A stretch of DNA of 10,183 nucleotides from Allocoleopsis sp036703385 (GTDB taxonomy: Bacteria > Cyanobacteriota > Cyanobacteriia > Cyanobacteriales > Coleofasciculaceae): assembly GCF_036703385.1 (NCBI RefSeq), contig NZ_DATNPA010000581.1:1-10183 (forward strand). The letters are read 5' to 3'. Below are positions 1-7,333 of this stretch, piece after piece. Position 1 is the stretch's first letter, and each line of letters opens with the position of its first letter. A program made the translations under genes and the position numbers. The notes under the pieces were generated by a model that saw nothing but the letters and a program-made list of their open reading frames with translations, had not been told where the DNA came from and did no database searches.

Positions 1-1456
1 CTTTTGGAGTCACTACGACTTACAAAACTCCACATTTCAGCTGGTTGAGACGTATCCTTGGATACCCCAGTTGGGATTGAATTGGTCAGTAGCGGTTGAT
101 GGTTTGTCGATGCCGCTGATTGTACTCACTGGCTTAGTCACAACCCTGGCTACCCTTGCCGCCTGGAGAGTCACCCACAAACCCAAGCTGTTTTATTCCC
201 TTCTCCTGATTCTGTACAGCGCCCAGATCGGTGTGTTTGCAGCTCAGGATTTGCTATTGTTCTTCTTAATTTGGGAACTAGAGCTAGTTCCGGTTTATCT
301 ACTTATCTCTATCTGGGGCGGCAAAAAGCGTCTGTATGCAGCAACCAAGTTTATCCTTTATACAGCAGCAGGCTCAGTATTTATCTTAGTAGCGGCGTTA
401 GCAATGGCCTTCTATGGTGATACCGTTACCTTTGATATGCAACAGCTAGCGCATAAGCACTATCCGATCGCTTTTGAACTACTAGCTTATACAGCCTTCT
501 TAATTGCCTTCGGTGTCAAACTCCCGATATTCCCCTTACATACTTGGTTGCCAGATGCTCACAGCGAAGCGTCTGCCCCCATTTCAATGATTTTGGCTGG
601 GGTGTTGCTGAAGATGGGAGGTTATGGGCTGATGCGTATGAACATGGAAATGCTGCCCAATGCCCATATTCACTTTGCTCCTGTACTAGCGATTTTAGGC
701 GTAGTCAACATTGTCTATGGTGCTTTCACTGCCTTCGCTCAGGAAAATCTCAAGCGTCGGCTGGCTTACTCTTCAATTTCGCACATGGGCTTTGTTCTCA
801 TTGGCATTGCTTGCTTCAATGACTTGGGAATGAATGGTGCGATGCTTCAGATGCTGTCTCATGGGTTGATTGCTGCCGCGCTCTTCTTCCTGTCGGGCGT
901 AACCTACGATCGCACACACACCCTGTGGATGGAAGAAATGGGTGGGATGGCGAAAACAATGCCCAAAGCGTTTGCTCTATTCACCATTGGTTCAATGGCA
1001 TCTCTGGCTTTGCCAGGAATGAGTGGGTTTGTGGGTGAGTTGTCGATATTCCTGGGGATTACCACCAGCGATGCTTACAACCCAGCTTTTAAAGTCGTGA
1101 TGGTTTTCTTGACAGCCGTGGGATTAATCCTCACCCCGATTTATCTCCTCTCCATGCTACGCCGAGTGTTTTATGGAAATGCTAATCCCGAACTAAAGCT
1201 AGAAAAGTATCTGGGTGATATCAATCCTCGCGAAATCTTTATTACCGCTTGCCTACTGGTGCCGATTATTGGAATTGGTCTGTATCCTAAAATGGCAATG
1301 CAAACCTATGATATTAAGACAGTAGCCGTTACGGCTCAAGTGCGCCATGCGTTGCCGATGATTGCTCAAGAGAGCGATCGCTTTTACTCGAAAACGTTTA
1401 CAGCACCCCAGCTTACGATAGGTAAGTCTCAGCAATTGTTGGGTGTGATCAAGTAA
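1..1456 (+). CDS. ndhD: NAD(P)H-quinone oxidoreductase subunit 4 (NdhD), 5'-truncated by window edge
   Basis: Membrane subunit of the thylakoid NDH-1 complex, homologous to the Mrp-antiporter-like NuoM of complex I. It takes part in proton pumping coupled to plastoquinone reduction in cyclic electron flow and respiration. The frame is open from base 2, before the TTG at 71, and those residues (FWSHYDLQNS..VETYPWIPQ) match the family, so the true start lies left of the window and the TTG is internal. About 484 residues are visible of roughly 525 expected. Counted from base 71, family hallmarks are WELELVPVY (68-76, membrane glutamates), KLPIFPLHTWLPDAHSEA (150-167), SSISHMGF (234-241), LSHGLI (262-267) and LALPGMSGFVGEL (312-324). 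Many hydrophobic segments run through to the C-terminus. The sequence looks like the NdhD1/NdhD2 (NDH-1L) type rather than the CO2-uptake NdhD3/NdhD4 type, but I cannot settle the paralogue. A strong terminator follows at 1502. Confidence 0.96.
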   Translation, partial: FWSHYDLQNSTFQLVETYPWIPQLGLNWSVAVDGLSMPLIVLTGLVTTLATLAAWRVTHKPKLFYSLLLILYSAQIGVFAAQDLLLFFLIWELELVPVYLLISIWGGKKRLYAATKFILYTAAGSVFILVAALAMAFYGDTVTFDMQQLAHKHYPIAFELLAYTAFLIAFGVKLPIFPLHTWLPDAHSEASAPISMILAGVLLKMGGYGLMRMNMEMLPNAHIHFAPVLAILGVVNIVYGAFTAFAQENLKRRLAYSSISHMGFVLIGIACFNDLGMNGAMLQMLSHGLIAAALFFLSGVTYDRTHTLWMEEMGGMAKTMPKAFALFTIGSMASLALPGMSGFVGELSIFLGITTSDAYNPAFKVVMVFLTAVGLILTPIYLLSMLRRVFYGNANPELKLEKYLGDINPREIFITACLLVPIIGIGLYPKMAMQTYDIKTVAVTAQVRHALPMIAQESDRFYSKTFTAPQLTIGKSQQLLGVIK

Positions 1457-1501
1457 ATTCCTAACTCTCCCTGAATCTTAAGGTGCAGCTTAAACTTTGC
1501 A

Positions 1502-1544
1502 GTAGGGGTAATATCCAAGTGATATTACCCCTACAGTGATTTTT
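1502..1544 (+). terminator. Rho-independent terminator after ndhD
   Basis: A perfect 14-bp stem (GTAGGGGTAATATC at 1502-1515 with its complement at 1521-1534) closes a 5-base loop. A short T run at 1540-1544 follows. It lies 46 bases after the ndhD stop and faces the same way, so it should end the ndhD transcript and separate it from the epimerase gene. Confidence 0.85.
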
Positions 1545-1717
1545 ATACCAAGTAGTGCATTCTGAAGCAGGTATTTGGCCTAAAATCAGATGAGTTCTGT
1601 TGCTTACAGCTCGCTGTCGGCACAATCAGCATTGTCCACTACCCTTGAGCCAAAATCCAACGAGTGCTGCCAGAGCTCAATTGTTGTGAGGCCGAACTAT
1701 CATCTGTCCTAATGATT

Positions 1718-1721
1718 GGAG
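1718..1721 (+). promoter_or_regulatory. Ribosome binding site of the epimerase gene
   Basis: GGAG lies 10 bases before the ATG at 1732. It supports that ATG as the start, as does the fact that the dinucleotide-binding motif begins almost at once in the protein. I could not find a convincing -35/-10 pair in the spacer 1545-1717. Confidence 0.6.
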
Positions 1722-1731
1722 TGAAAACCTG

Positions 1732-2736
1732 ATGAAAGTACTGGTCACTGGAGTAGCTGGATTTATTGGCTATCACTTAACCCAACGCTTGTTAGCAGAG
1801 GATATCGAGGTTTACGGCATTGACAATCTGAATGATTACTATGATGTCAAATTGAAAAAAGCTCGCTTGGCTCAGCTACAACCACAAGCAAGGTTTACAT
1901 TTGAATTGCTGGACTTAGTGAACCGCGATCGCATCCTTCAGCTATTTCCAGAACAGAGCTTTGATTATGTGATCAACCTCGCTGCTCAAGCCGGAGTCCG
2001 CTATTCCCTAGAAAATCCCTTTGCTTACGTAGACAGTAACATGTCAGGGTTTGTCAATTTATTAGAAGGATGTCGTCAGACTCAAGTCAAACACCTTGTC
2101 TTTGCTTCTTCCAGTTCTGTCTACGGTGCCAACACCAAAGTTCCGTTTTCCGTCACGGATAATGTCGATCATCCGATTTCGCTTTACGCCGCCAGCAAAA
2201 AGGCCAATGAGTTAATTGCTCATGTATACAGCCACTTATACAATTTACCCGCGACAGGGTTGCGATTCTTCACTGTTTATGGCCCCTGGGGACGCCCTGA
2301 TATGGCTTATTTCAAATTTGTGAAAGCCATTCAAGAAGGTAAGGCGATCGATGTTTACAACTTTGGCAAAATGAAGCGTGATTTTACTTACGTTGATGAT
2401 GTGATTGAAGGCGTTGTGCGAGTGATGCATAAACCTCCCAAAATCAATTCAAAGGAGGCGGCTAATCTTGCTCAAGCATCGACCAATCAAGCCCCCTACA
2501 AGCTTTACAACATTGGTAACAATAGTCCTGTCGAGTTAATGACCTTTATTGAGGTAATTGAAAAGGCTTTAGGCCAAACAGTTGAGAAGAATTTTCTACC
2601 CATGCAGCCTGGGGATGTTCTGTCCACTTATGCAGATGTGGATGATTTGATGAAAGATGTGGGATTTAAGCCCTCTACAACCATTGAAGAAGGGATTCAT
2701 CGCTTCGTTCGGTGGTATCAACACTACTACCTATAG
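1732..2736 (+). CDS. NAD-dependent epimerase, UDP-glucuronate 4-epimerase type
   Basis: Cytosolic short-chain dehydrogenase/reductase (extended SDR) of 334 residues, a normal length. The family converts UDP-glucuronate to UDP-galacturonate through a 4-keto intermediate, feeding capsule, exopolysaccharide or lipopolysaccharide synthesis. Visible features are the NAD-binding GxxGxxG (G7, G10, G13), the acidic D31 at the end of strand 2, AAQAGVRYS (84-92), the catalytic-site serines at 126-129 and YxxxK (Y152, K156). The substrate-binding stretch RFFTVYGPWGRPDM covers 178-191, and RDFTYVDDV (216-224) follows. The DNLNDYYDVKLKKARL stretch (31-46) and the GPWGRPDM motif point to the UDP-GlcA 4-epimerase (CapI-like) subgroup rather than GalE or dTDP-glucose dehydratase. 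No glycosyltransferases are nearby, so the polysaccharide served is unknown. The gene stands alone between two terminators. HIP1 sits at 1925-1932. Confidence 0.9.
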   Translation: MKVLVTGVAGFIGYHLTQRLLAEDIEVYGIDNLNDYYDVKLKKARLAQLQPQARFTFELLDLVNRDRILQLFPEQSFDYVINLAAQAGVRYSLENPFAYVDSNMSGFVNLLEGCRQTQVKHLVFASSSSVYGANTKVPFSVTDNVDHPISLYAASKKANELIAHVYSHLYNLPATGLRFFTVYGPWGRPDMAYFKFVKAIQEGKAIDVYNFGKMKRDFTYVDDVIEGVVRVMHKPPKINSKEAANLAQASTNQAPYKLYNIGNNSPVELMTFIEVIEKALGQTVEKNFLPMQPGDVLSTYADVDDLMKDVGFKPSTTIEEGIHRFVRWYQHYYL

Positions 2737-2764
2737 CAGTCTTATTGGATTTGTGAGCAATAAC

Positions 2765-2795
2765 AAAAGGGCTGTCTTTTTTATAAGACAGCCCT
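2765..2795 (-). terminator. Terminator at the convergent epimerase/rseP junction
   Basis: A perfect 11-bp stem (AGGGCTGTCTT at 2768-2778 with its complement at 2785-2795) closes a 6-base loop. Read on the - strand, a run of four T follows (2765-2768), so it best serves rseP, which stops at 2839. On the + strand no T run follows, but the hairpin may still help end the epimerase transcript. Confidence 0.8.
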
Positions 2796-2838
2796 CAAAA
2801 ATAATCAGCGATGAATGCTACAGTCAGCGGATTGAACT

Positions 2839-3939
2839 TTACTGCAATAGCTTTTGTACCCAAGCCAGATTAGCCGTATCCCGAATAATCAAGAAAATAC
2901 CTAAACCGAGTAATAGTACCAATCCAGTTTGCATCACGTTTTGCTGAACTTCAGTCGGCAAGGGCTTACCCCTCACTCCCTCAATCAACAAAAACACAAG
3001 TTGACCTCCATCCAATGCGGGTAAAGGTAAGATATTAATGATTGCCAAGTTAATGCTAATGAGAGCGGCAAATTGGAAAAGATTTGCAGCATTTGAACGG
3101 GCAATATCGGCTCCAATCTCAACAATCTTGACCGGGCCCGAAACTTGCTCTGCGGTTTCGCTAAAGTTACTGATGAGTTGACCAAAGCCTTTCGCCGTCA
3201 AAATCACGACACGCTGATATTCGTCGGCAGCGCTACTGAACGCTTCTCCTATACTTTTGGCACGCTTACGTACCACGTCACCATTCGGGGCTAGCTGTAC
3301 ACCAATTTTACCTTTGCCATCTTGACCGAGTTCCGGCCTCAGGGCAATGGGCAGCGTTTCTTGGTTGCGTTGAATCGTTAGTCTTAGAGGTTTGTTGGGA
3401 GATTGTTGAATTTGTTTCATCAGGTAAGTGATAGCTTCCTGGTTCGCTCCCAACTCTTGCCCATTGACGGATAAAACCACATCCCCTGGTTTAATTCCCG
3501 CCTCTTGCGCCACGATACTGCTTTCTGCGACGACTTGAGGAACAAGAACACCGGGCTGGTAGTTAAAGTTAGTAAAGTCCGGGGTGCCAACGGTTGCGAC
3601 TTGACCCACGAGGAGGAAGTAAGCAAACACCAAATTGGCAATCACACCCGCACTAATTACGATCGCACGGTCTAAAATCGGTCGGTTACGAAGTAAATTC
3701 GGGTCATTCGGAGGAATTTCGCTATCCGGGTCATCATCGGGGAAACCCACGAACCCCCCTAAGGGAAAGGCTCGGATGGCATACTCGGTTTGTGATCCCT
3801 GATACTTCCACAGGATCGGCCCAAAACCTAAGGAGAAACGATTGGCATAGATTCCTTGGAGACGAGCTGCCATAAAATGACCCAGCTCATGGACTAAAAT
3901 CAGAACCGCCAGGACTGCGATCGCCGCCAAAATTGACAT
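2839..3939 (-). CDS. rseP: RIP metalloprotease RseP (site-2 protease family, M50B)
   Basis: Integral-membrane zinc protease that cleaves substrate helices inside the membrane. In other bacteria RseP releases sigma factors by cutting anti-sigma factors and clears signal peptide remnants; the cyanobacterial substrates cannot be read from sequence. The 366-residue protein has the expected order. Helix 1 (about 2-24) carries the zinc motif HELGH (H17, E18, H21). FPLGGFVGF (58-66) and a second helix (about 92-115) follow, then a PDZ domain (about 128-200, with GIKPGDVVLSVNG at 148-160). The third zinc ligand lies in NILPLPALDGGQ (D310), and a last helix covers about 334-354. All active-site residues are present and the length is normal for a single-PDZ cyanobacterial form. 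It begins 79 bases after the serS stop on the same strand, so the two are likely co-transcribed. The Shine-Dalgarno sequence is weak. HIP1 sits at 3917-3924. Confidence 0.95.
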   Translation of the reverse strand: MSILAAIAVLAVLILVHELGHFMAARLQGIYANRFSLGFGPILWKYQGSQTEYAIRAFPLGGFVGFPDDDPDSEIPPNDPNLLRNRPILDRAIVISAGVIANLVFAYFLLVGQVATVGTPDFTNFNYQPGVLVPQVVAESSIVAQEAGIKPGDVVLSVNGQELGANQEAITYLMKQIQQSPNKPLRLTIQRNQETLPIALRPELGQDGKGKIGVQLAPNGDVVRKRAKSIGEAFSSAADEYQRVVILTAKGFGQLISNFSETAEQVSGPVKIVEIGADIARSNAANLFQFAALISINLAIINILPLPALDGGQLVFLLIEGVRGKPLPTEVQQNVMQTGLVLLLGLGIFLIIRDTANLAWVQKLLQ

Positions 3940-4018
3940 AAGAGGTCTTCAATGTAACAATAACTTACGTTTTTTCATTGTAAGGTCTGATTTCAGATGA
4001 GTGCCTGCTTCCTGGGTC

Positions 4019-5305
4019 TTACAAAACTTCTCTGCCTAGATACGGTTGCAGCACTTCCGGAATTTTGACCGTTCCATCCGGTTGCTGATAATTCTCCAGA
4101 ACCGCTGACATTGTGCGGCCTACAGCTAAGCCTGAGCCATTCAGAGTATGGACGAACTGAGTCCCTTTTTTCCCTGCTTCTTTAAAGCGAATATTACCCC
4201 TTCGTGCTTGGAAGTCTGTGCAATTAGAGCAACTAGAAATCTCACGATACTTTCCAGAGGAGGGCAGCCAAACTTCCAAATCATAAGTTTTGGCAGAGGA
4301 AAAGCCAATATCACCGGTACACAGTGCCACAACCCGATAGGGCAACTTTAAGGCTTCCAAAATCTCTGCCGCATTCTGTACGAGTTTTTCGAGTTCCTCG
4401 TAAGACGTACTGGGATGAACCAGTTTTACCAGCTCTACTTTATTAAACTGATGCAATCGAATCAGCCCCTTGGTATCTCGCCCGTAGCTTCCGGCTTCGC
4501 GGCGAAAGCAGGGAGTATAGGCACAATGATAAATGGGTAGCTGGGATGCCTCTAAGACTTCATCTCGGTAAAGATTCGTTAATGGAACTTCAGCCGTAGG
4601 CGCTAGCCATAAATCATCACTGTCGCACTTGAAGCTTTCTTCGGCAAATTTAGGTAACTGACCAGTCGCGGTTAGAGACTGGGTGTTGATCAGAATCGGG
4701 GGTATAACTTCTACATAACCACTGGCTGTCTGCCGGTCGAGCATAAAGCTAATCAGTGCTCTTTCCAAAGCTGCACCAGCACCCACTAAGCTAACAAAGC
4801 GGCTTTGAGCCACTTTCACTGCCCGCTCAAAGTTGAGAATGCCGAGCTTTTCACCAATTTCCCAATGAGGGAGAATCTTGGCATCTTGGGGTGGAATGTA
4901 TTCGTCACCCCAACGGCGCACTTCTACGTTTTCCTCTTCACTCTTACCAATGGGCGTGGATTCACTCGGCAAGTTAGGGAGGGCAAGTAAGAGGGATTCT
5001 ATCTGGGATTTCAGGACTTTTTCCTGAGGTTCCAGTTCACTCAGTGAGGCTTTGACTTGGTTCCCTTCGTCCCGTAACGCTTGCAGTTCGGGTGCGTCCG
5101 CAGGGGTTCCCGCTTTGATTTTTTGACCCATCTGTTTGCCAATTTCGTTGCTACGGGCTTGCAACTGAGTTCGGGAGGTTTCCAGTTCCCGTTGGCGCTG
5201 ATTCAACTCGATAATGGGCTGGAGGTCATACTGACCAGCACCACGCTGATCCAGTAGCTCTTGGACTGTTTGGGGATTTTCTCGAATTTGCTTTAGGTCA
5301 AGCAC
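4019..5305 (-). CDS. serS: Seryl-tRNA synthetase
   Basis: Class II aminoacyl-tRNA synthetase that activates serine with ATP and charges tRNA-Ser (and tRNA-Sec where present). The 428-residue length is normal. Residues 1-110 form the tRNA-binding arm, with heptad-rich helices of the long antiparallel coiled coil. The catalytic domain shows the serine-binding TAE (237-239), motif 2 (CFRREAGSYGRDTKGL at 266-281, running on to FNKVE), EISSCSNCTDFQARR (355-369) and motif 3 (NGSGLAVGRTMSAVLE, 389-404). The start is GTG at 5305-5303: it gives the family's usual N-terminus (MLDLKQIREN), and the nearest upstream ATG in the leader runs directly into TAG. A purine-rich GAGAAAG just upstream can serve as ribosome binding site. 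rseP follows 79 bases downstream, and a DUF3611 gene lies upstream across a 221-base spacer. Confidence 0.97.
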   Translation of the reverse strand: MLDLKQIRENPQTVQELLDQRGAGQYDLQPIIELNQRQRELETSRTQLQARSNEIGKQMGQKIKAGTPADAPELQALRDEGNQVKASLSELEPQEKVLKSQIESLLLALPNLPSESTPIGKSEEENVEVRRWGDEYIPPQDAKILPHWEIGEKLGILNFERAVKVAQSRFVSLVGAGAALERALISFMLDRQTASGYVEVIPPILINTQSLTATGQLPKFAEESFKCDSDDLWLAPTAEVPLTNLYRDEVLEASQLPIYHCAYTPCFRREAGSYGRDTKGLIRLHQFNKVELVKLVHPSTSYEELEKLVQNAAEILEALKLPYRVVALCTGDIGFSSAKTYDLEVWLPSSGKYREISSCSNCTDFQARRGNIRFKEAGKKGTQFVHTLNGSGLAVGRTMSAVLENYQQPDGTVKIPEVLQPYLGREVL

Positions 5306-5526
5306 AGACTTTCTCTACATACCGGACGCGATCGCATACATGGCACATATTCTTTGCTCTTAGTAGTCCTTGAAGACCTGCTAAGAGCTGGATTAATTAA
5401 ATAGTGCCACTCTACAGGATACAAGAGGAGCGCGATCGACGTAATTTACCCAATCTGCCACAGTTTACTTTCAACGTCCAATCTGCTGTAACCGATTCCC
5501 CTTCAACCTTGATTTCTAGGAGAATG
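5306..5526. other. Spacer between serS and the DUF3611 gene
   Basis: This 221-base spacer should hold the end of the DUF3611 transcript and the serS promoter. It contains a HIP1 copy at 5328-5335. An 8-bp inverted repeat (GCTCTTAG 5356-5363, CTAAGAGC 5381-5388) encloses a smaller GTC/GAC pairing. No T run follows on the - strand, so the repeat is not a standard terminator. I found no convincing -35/-10 pair for serS. Confidence 0.5.
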
Positions 5527-6084
5527 TCACTTGCTCACTCGATTGAACAGCCACAGCGAAGCCACAATACCCGCAAAATGAGCCGTAATGGTGTTGACGT
5601 TCCCCTGTACGACAAATAAATCTAAGGGTTGCACATAGCGACTGGGGTCAAGCACGGCTCCTTGCTGGGACAAAGACTTGGTGAGGACGCTACCCACTAC
5701 GGCTTGCGCTCCTAAAATAGTCACCAACATTCCCACCAAATTGACAATCAGTCCCAGCCTGATTGCTTGCAATGTCTCTGCTTTACTCGGTCGCCCAGTC
5801 TCTAGCAGCTGTTTAGAAATGCGAGTGTAACGGAATGCAAAAAAAGCACCGATACCCAGCGCTACCAGACCACAAATCGCAAAAAAGATTCCGAATCCGG
5901 TTCCCTGGGTACCGCCTTGAGTCTTTGTATTTGTGTTAAAGGCTACAGAAACCAGCAAAATAATGGCTGAAACGACGCCTAAAACGACTTGGAGCCCGAA
6001 GGAAATCCAGCCGATGGTGCGGAGTGTAAAGACAATTCGCTGAGCAGCGGGAGGGATTGAAGACGTGTCTGGCTTTTCTCGCAT
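5527..6084 (-). CDS. DUF3611 family membrane protein, Tic21/PIC1-like
   Basis: A 185-residue membrane protein that I recognise as the DUF3611 family of cyanobacteria and chloroplasts. The plant member, Tic21/PIC1 of the inner envelope, has been proposed both as a protein import component and as an iron permease; the cyanobacterial role is less settled. Four hydrophobic segments are visible at about 23-48, 62-86, 107-133 and 155-182. A short polar N-terminus (MREKPDTSSIPPAAQRI) precedes them, and a basic loop, FRYTRISKQLLETGRPSKAE, lies at 84-103. The WISFGLQVVLGVVSAIILL stretch in segment 1 and the FRYTRIS loop are the features I rely on most. The ATG at 6084 begins just before the conserved region and has a poor Shine-Dalgarno sequence. 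The upstream promoter candidate at 6118-6145 would give a short leader. No iron-uptake gene is adjacent, so transport of iron is inferred from family only. Confidence 0.85.
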   Translation of the reverse strand: MREKPDTSSIPPAAQRIVFTLRTIGWISFGLQVVLGVVSAIILLVSVAFNTNTKTQGGTQGTGFGIFFAICGLVALGIGAFFAFRYTRISKQLLETGRPSKAETLQAIRLGLIVNLVGMLVTILGAQAVVGSVLTKSLSQQGAVLDPSRYVQPLDLFVVQGNVNTITAHFAGIVASLWLFNRVSK

Positions 6085-6117
6085 CGGGGCTGGAACCTTG
6101 AGTGATAACCTAACTTC

Positions 6118-6145
6118 ATTGTATTTTCTCGCGACAACTGACTAA
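6118..6145 (-). promoter_or_regulatory. Candidate promoter of the DUF3611 gene
   Basis: On the - strand a TACAAT -10 box (6123-6118) lies 34 bases before the ATG. It has only a poor -35 match (TTTAGT, 17 bases upstream). Placement is sensible, but the call rests mainly on the -10 box. Confidence 0.3.
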
Positions 6146-6365
6146 ATGTAGGTCGGGTCGGTTTCTCGTTCCTATAGCCATCCCCCGTAATTGATGGAAT
6201 CAGCTCGTTGTGGAAGTGGAAAAGCCTGGAAGGGTTAAGATGCCCAGCCCACATCACAAGCAACACTTGCGTACCCTTGTCGGATTTCTCTCAGGTCATC
6301 TTCAGACTCCTGAGAACTTCTGTAACCCTTTTTCTGGTATTTTGTAAAGAATTGATAAATTATTC

Positions 6366-6394
6366 TTGACTTCGTTGCTGATCTTAATTATCTG
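6366..6394 (+). promoter_or_regulatory. Promoter-like sequence inside the spacer
   Basis: TTGACT (6366-6371) matches five of six bases of the sigma-70 -35 consensus. It is followed after 16-17 bases by TTATCT/TATCTG (6388-6394), a moderate -10 box. The nearest coding start downstream is 6863, which would imply a leader of about 460 bases or an unrecognised RNA. Confidence 0.3.
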
Positions 6395-6847
6395 CAAGTA
6401 AGATTCACAGAAAGTAAGACGCGTCATACACCCGTATTACACTGGGGTCGGCTAACGAAGCAAAGCCTTGAATTGGTGATCAGCCAGTTCTCTGACTGTA
6501 GGGCAGCGCTGTCTCCTTGCTTGAGTGGTTTGGCAGCTTCAATACGCCAGGGTTATCTGAAATTGTCCAACCTCCTGCCTTGGAATAGCGAACCGTTAGC
6601 ACATCTTTAAGAGTGTCCCTGACTCACGACTTGCTTTTTGCCATTCTCTAAAAGCGGCTCTTGCAGCTAGCTCTGATTAGGGTGCCTATAGGATGGCTAC
6701 CAAACCGAAGAGATTGCTGATTTCAGACAAAAAGCGTCAAATTTCGCGAACTTTTAACTCAATCTACTCGTCTGGTTAATCAAGTACAGGCATGGGACAG
6801 CAACCCCAACGCCTCCTGTGGCTCCCCATTTCTTCGCAGCCTGATCG

Positions 6848-6854
6848 AAGAGGA
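6848..6854 (+). promoter_or_regulatory. Ribosome binding site of the NTF2-like gene
   Basis: AAGAGGA ends 8 bases before the ATG at 6863. The fit to a Shine-Dalgarno sequence is good and it fixes the start of the exported protein. Confidence 0.7.
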
Positions 6855-6862
6855 ACAGAACA

Positions 6863-7333
6863 ATGGAGCGTGTAAGACCCACTTTAAAGCAGCATTTATC
6901 CTACATAGCTTGTGCTATGGGCTTGGTCTTGACTTTGTCACTATACAGAAGCAGTGTCGGGACTACTCCTCTATCAGCAGCACAAAACCATTGGGAGGCG
7001 ATCGCAGCGGAAAATCCAGAGCTTTTAGCTAGCCGATACAGCGATGGAGCTGTTTTAGAGCGCTCTTATGGGGTGTTAGATCTGGACAAAGTTTACCAGG
7101 GTCAATCAATTTACCAAGCCTGGTTGGAATTCTTCGAGCAATACCAGATTAAGAACTTCCGGGTGATCAAACAAAAGCAACACGATCGCCGTGTTGAAGC
7201 GGAAATTCAAATCACCGCTAAGTCCAGTCGGGGAGCGATCGTGGTCTTATCCATGTCTTACGAGGTGCAATTCGATCAAACCGGCAAAATTGTCAAGGAA
7301 GTTTGGCAGGCCGATTCTGAAGTGAGTGTGTAG
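6863..7333 (+). CDS. Small exported NTF2/SnoaL-like domain protein
   Basis: A 156-residue protein of unknown specific function. Residues 1-10 are basic, and 11-29 form one hydrophobic segment (HLSYIACAMGLVLTLSLYR), so it is exported or anchored facing the periplasm or lumen. A signal peptidase site after PLSAA (about residue 40) is possible. The rest (about 42-150) has the rhythm of an NTF2/SnoaL-like fold. An initial helix with HWEAIAAENPELLASRYSD (43-61) is followed by a helix around QGQSIYQAWLEFFEQY (79-94). Alternating strands with VEAEIQITAKSS (111-122) and SMSYEVQFDQTGKIVKEVWQ (130-149) complete it. Such domains bind small molecules or act as accessory domains, and no catalytic residue can be assigned. 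A good ribosome binding site precedes the start. The gene stands alone between two long spacers. HIP1 sits at 6998-7005, consistent with a resident gene. Confidence 0.75.
   Translation: MERVRPTLKQHLSYIACAMGLVLTLSLYRSSVGTTPLSAAQNHWEAIAAENPELLASRYSDGAVLERSYGVLDLDKVYQGQSIYQAWLEFFEQYQIKNFRVIKQKQHDRRVEAEIQITAKSSRGAIVVLSMSYEVQFDQTGKIVKEVWQADSEVSV

Larger units (their letters stand above)
6124..6862. other. Long spacer without a recognisable gene
   Basis: About 740 bases with no ORF I can support on either strand. It holds a 7-bp inverted repeat (TCTCAGG 6289-6295, CCTGAGA 6309-6315) with a T run 13 bases later, a + strand promoter-like pair at 6366-6394, and a 28-codon ORF from the ATG at 6693 without homology that I recognise. 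The + strand frame starting at 6721 stays open for 103 codons into the next gene but has no start codon before that gene. No tRNA or known RNA fold was seen. Confidence 0.5.

Noticed and set aside
71..1456. NdhD starting at the TTG at base 71
   Set aside because: The frame is open and homologous-looking back to base 2, so the TTG is an internal leucine and the real start lies outside the window.
5356..5388. Hairpin upstream of serS as terminator of the DUF3611 gene
   Set aside because: The 8-bp stem has a long loop and no T run follows on the - strand, so a standard terminator cannot be claimed.
5404..5619. 71-codon + strand frame between serS and the DUF3611 gene
   Set aside because: It overlaps the 3' end of the DUF3611 gene on the other strand and lacks a ribosome binding site or recognisable product.
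5979..6266. 95-codon - strand frame overlapping the DUF3611 start
   Set aside because: Shifted frame over the start of a well-supported gene, with no family resemblance.
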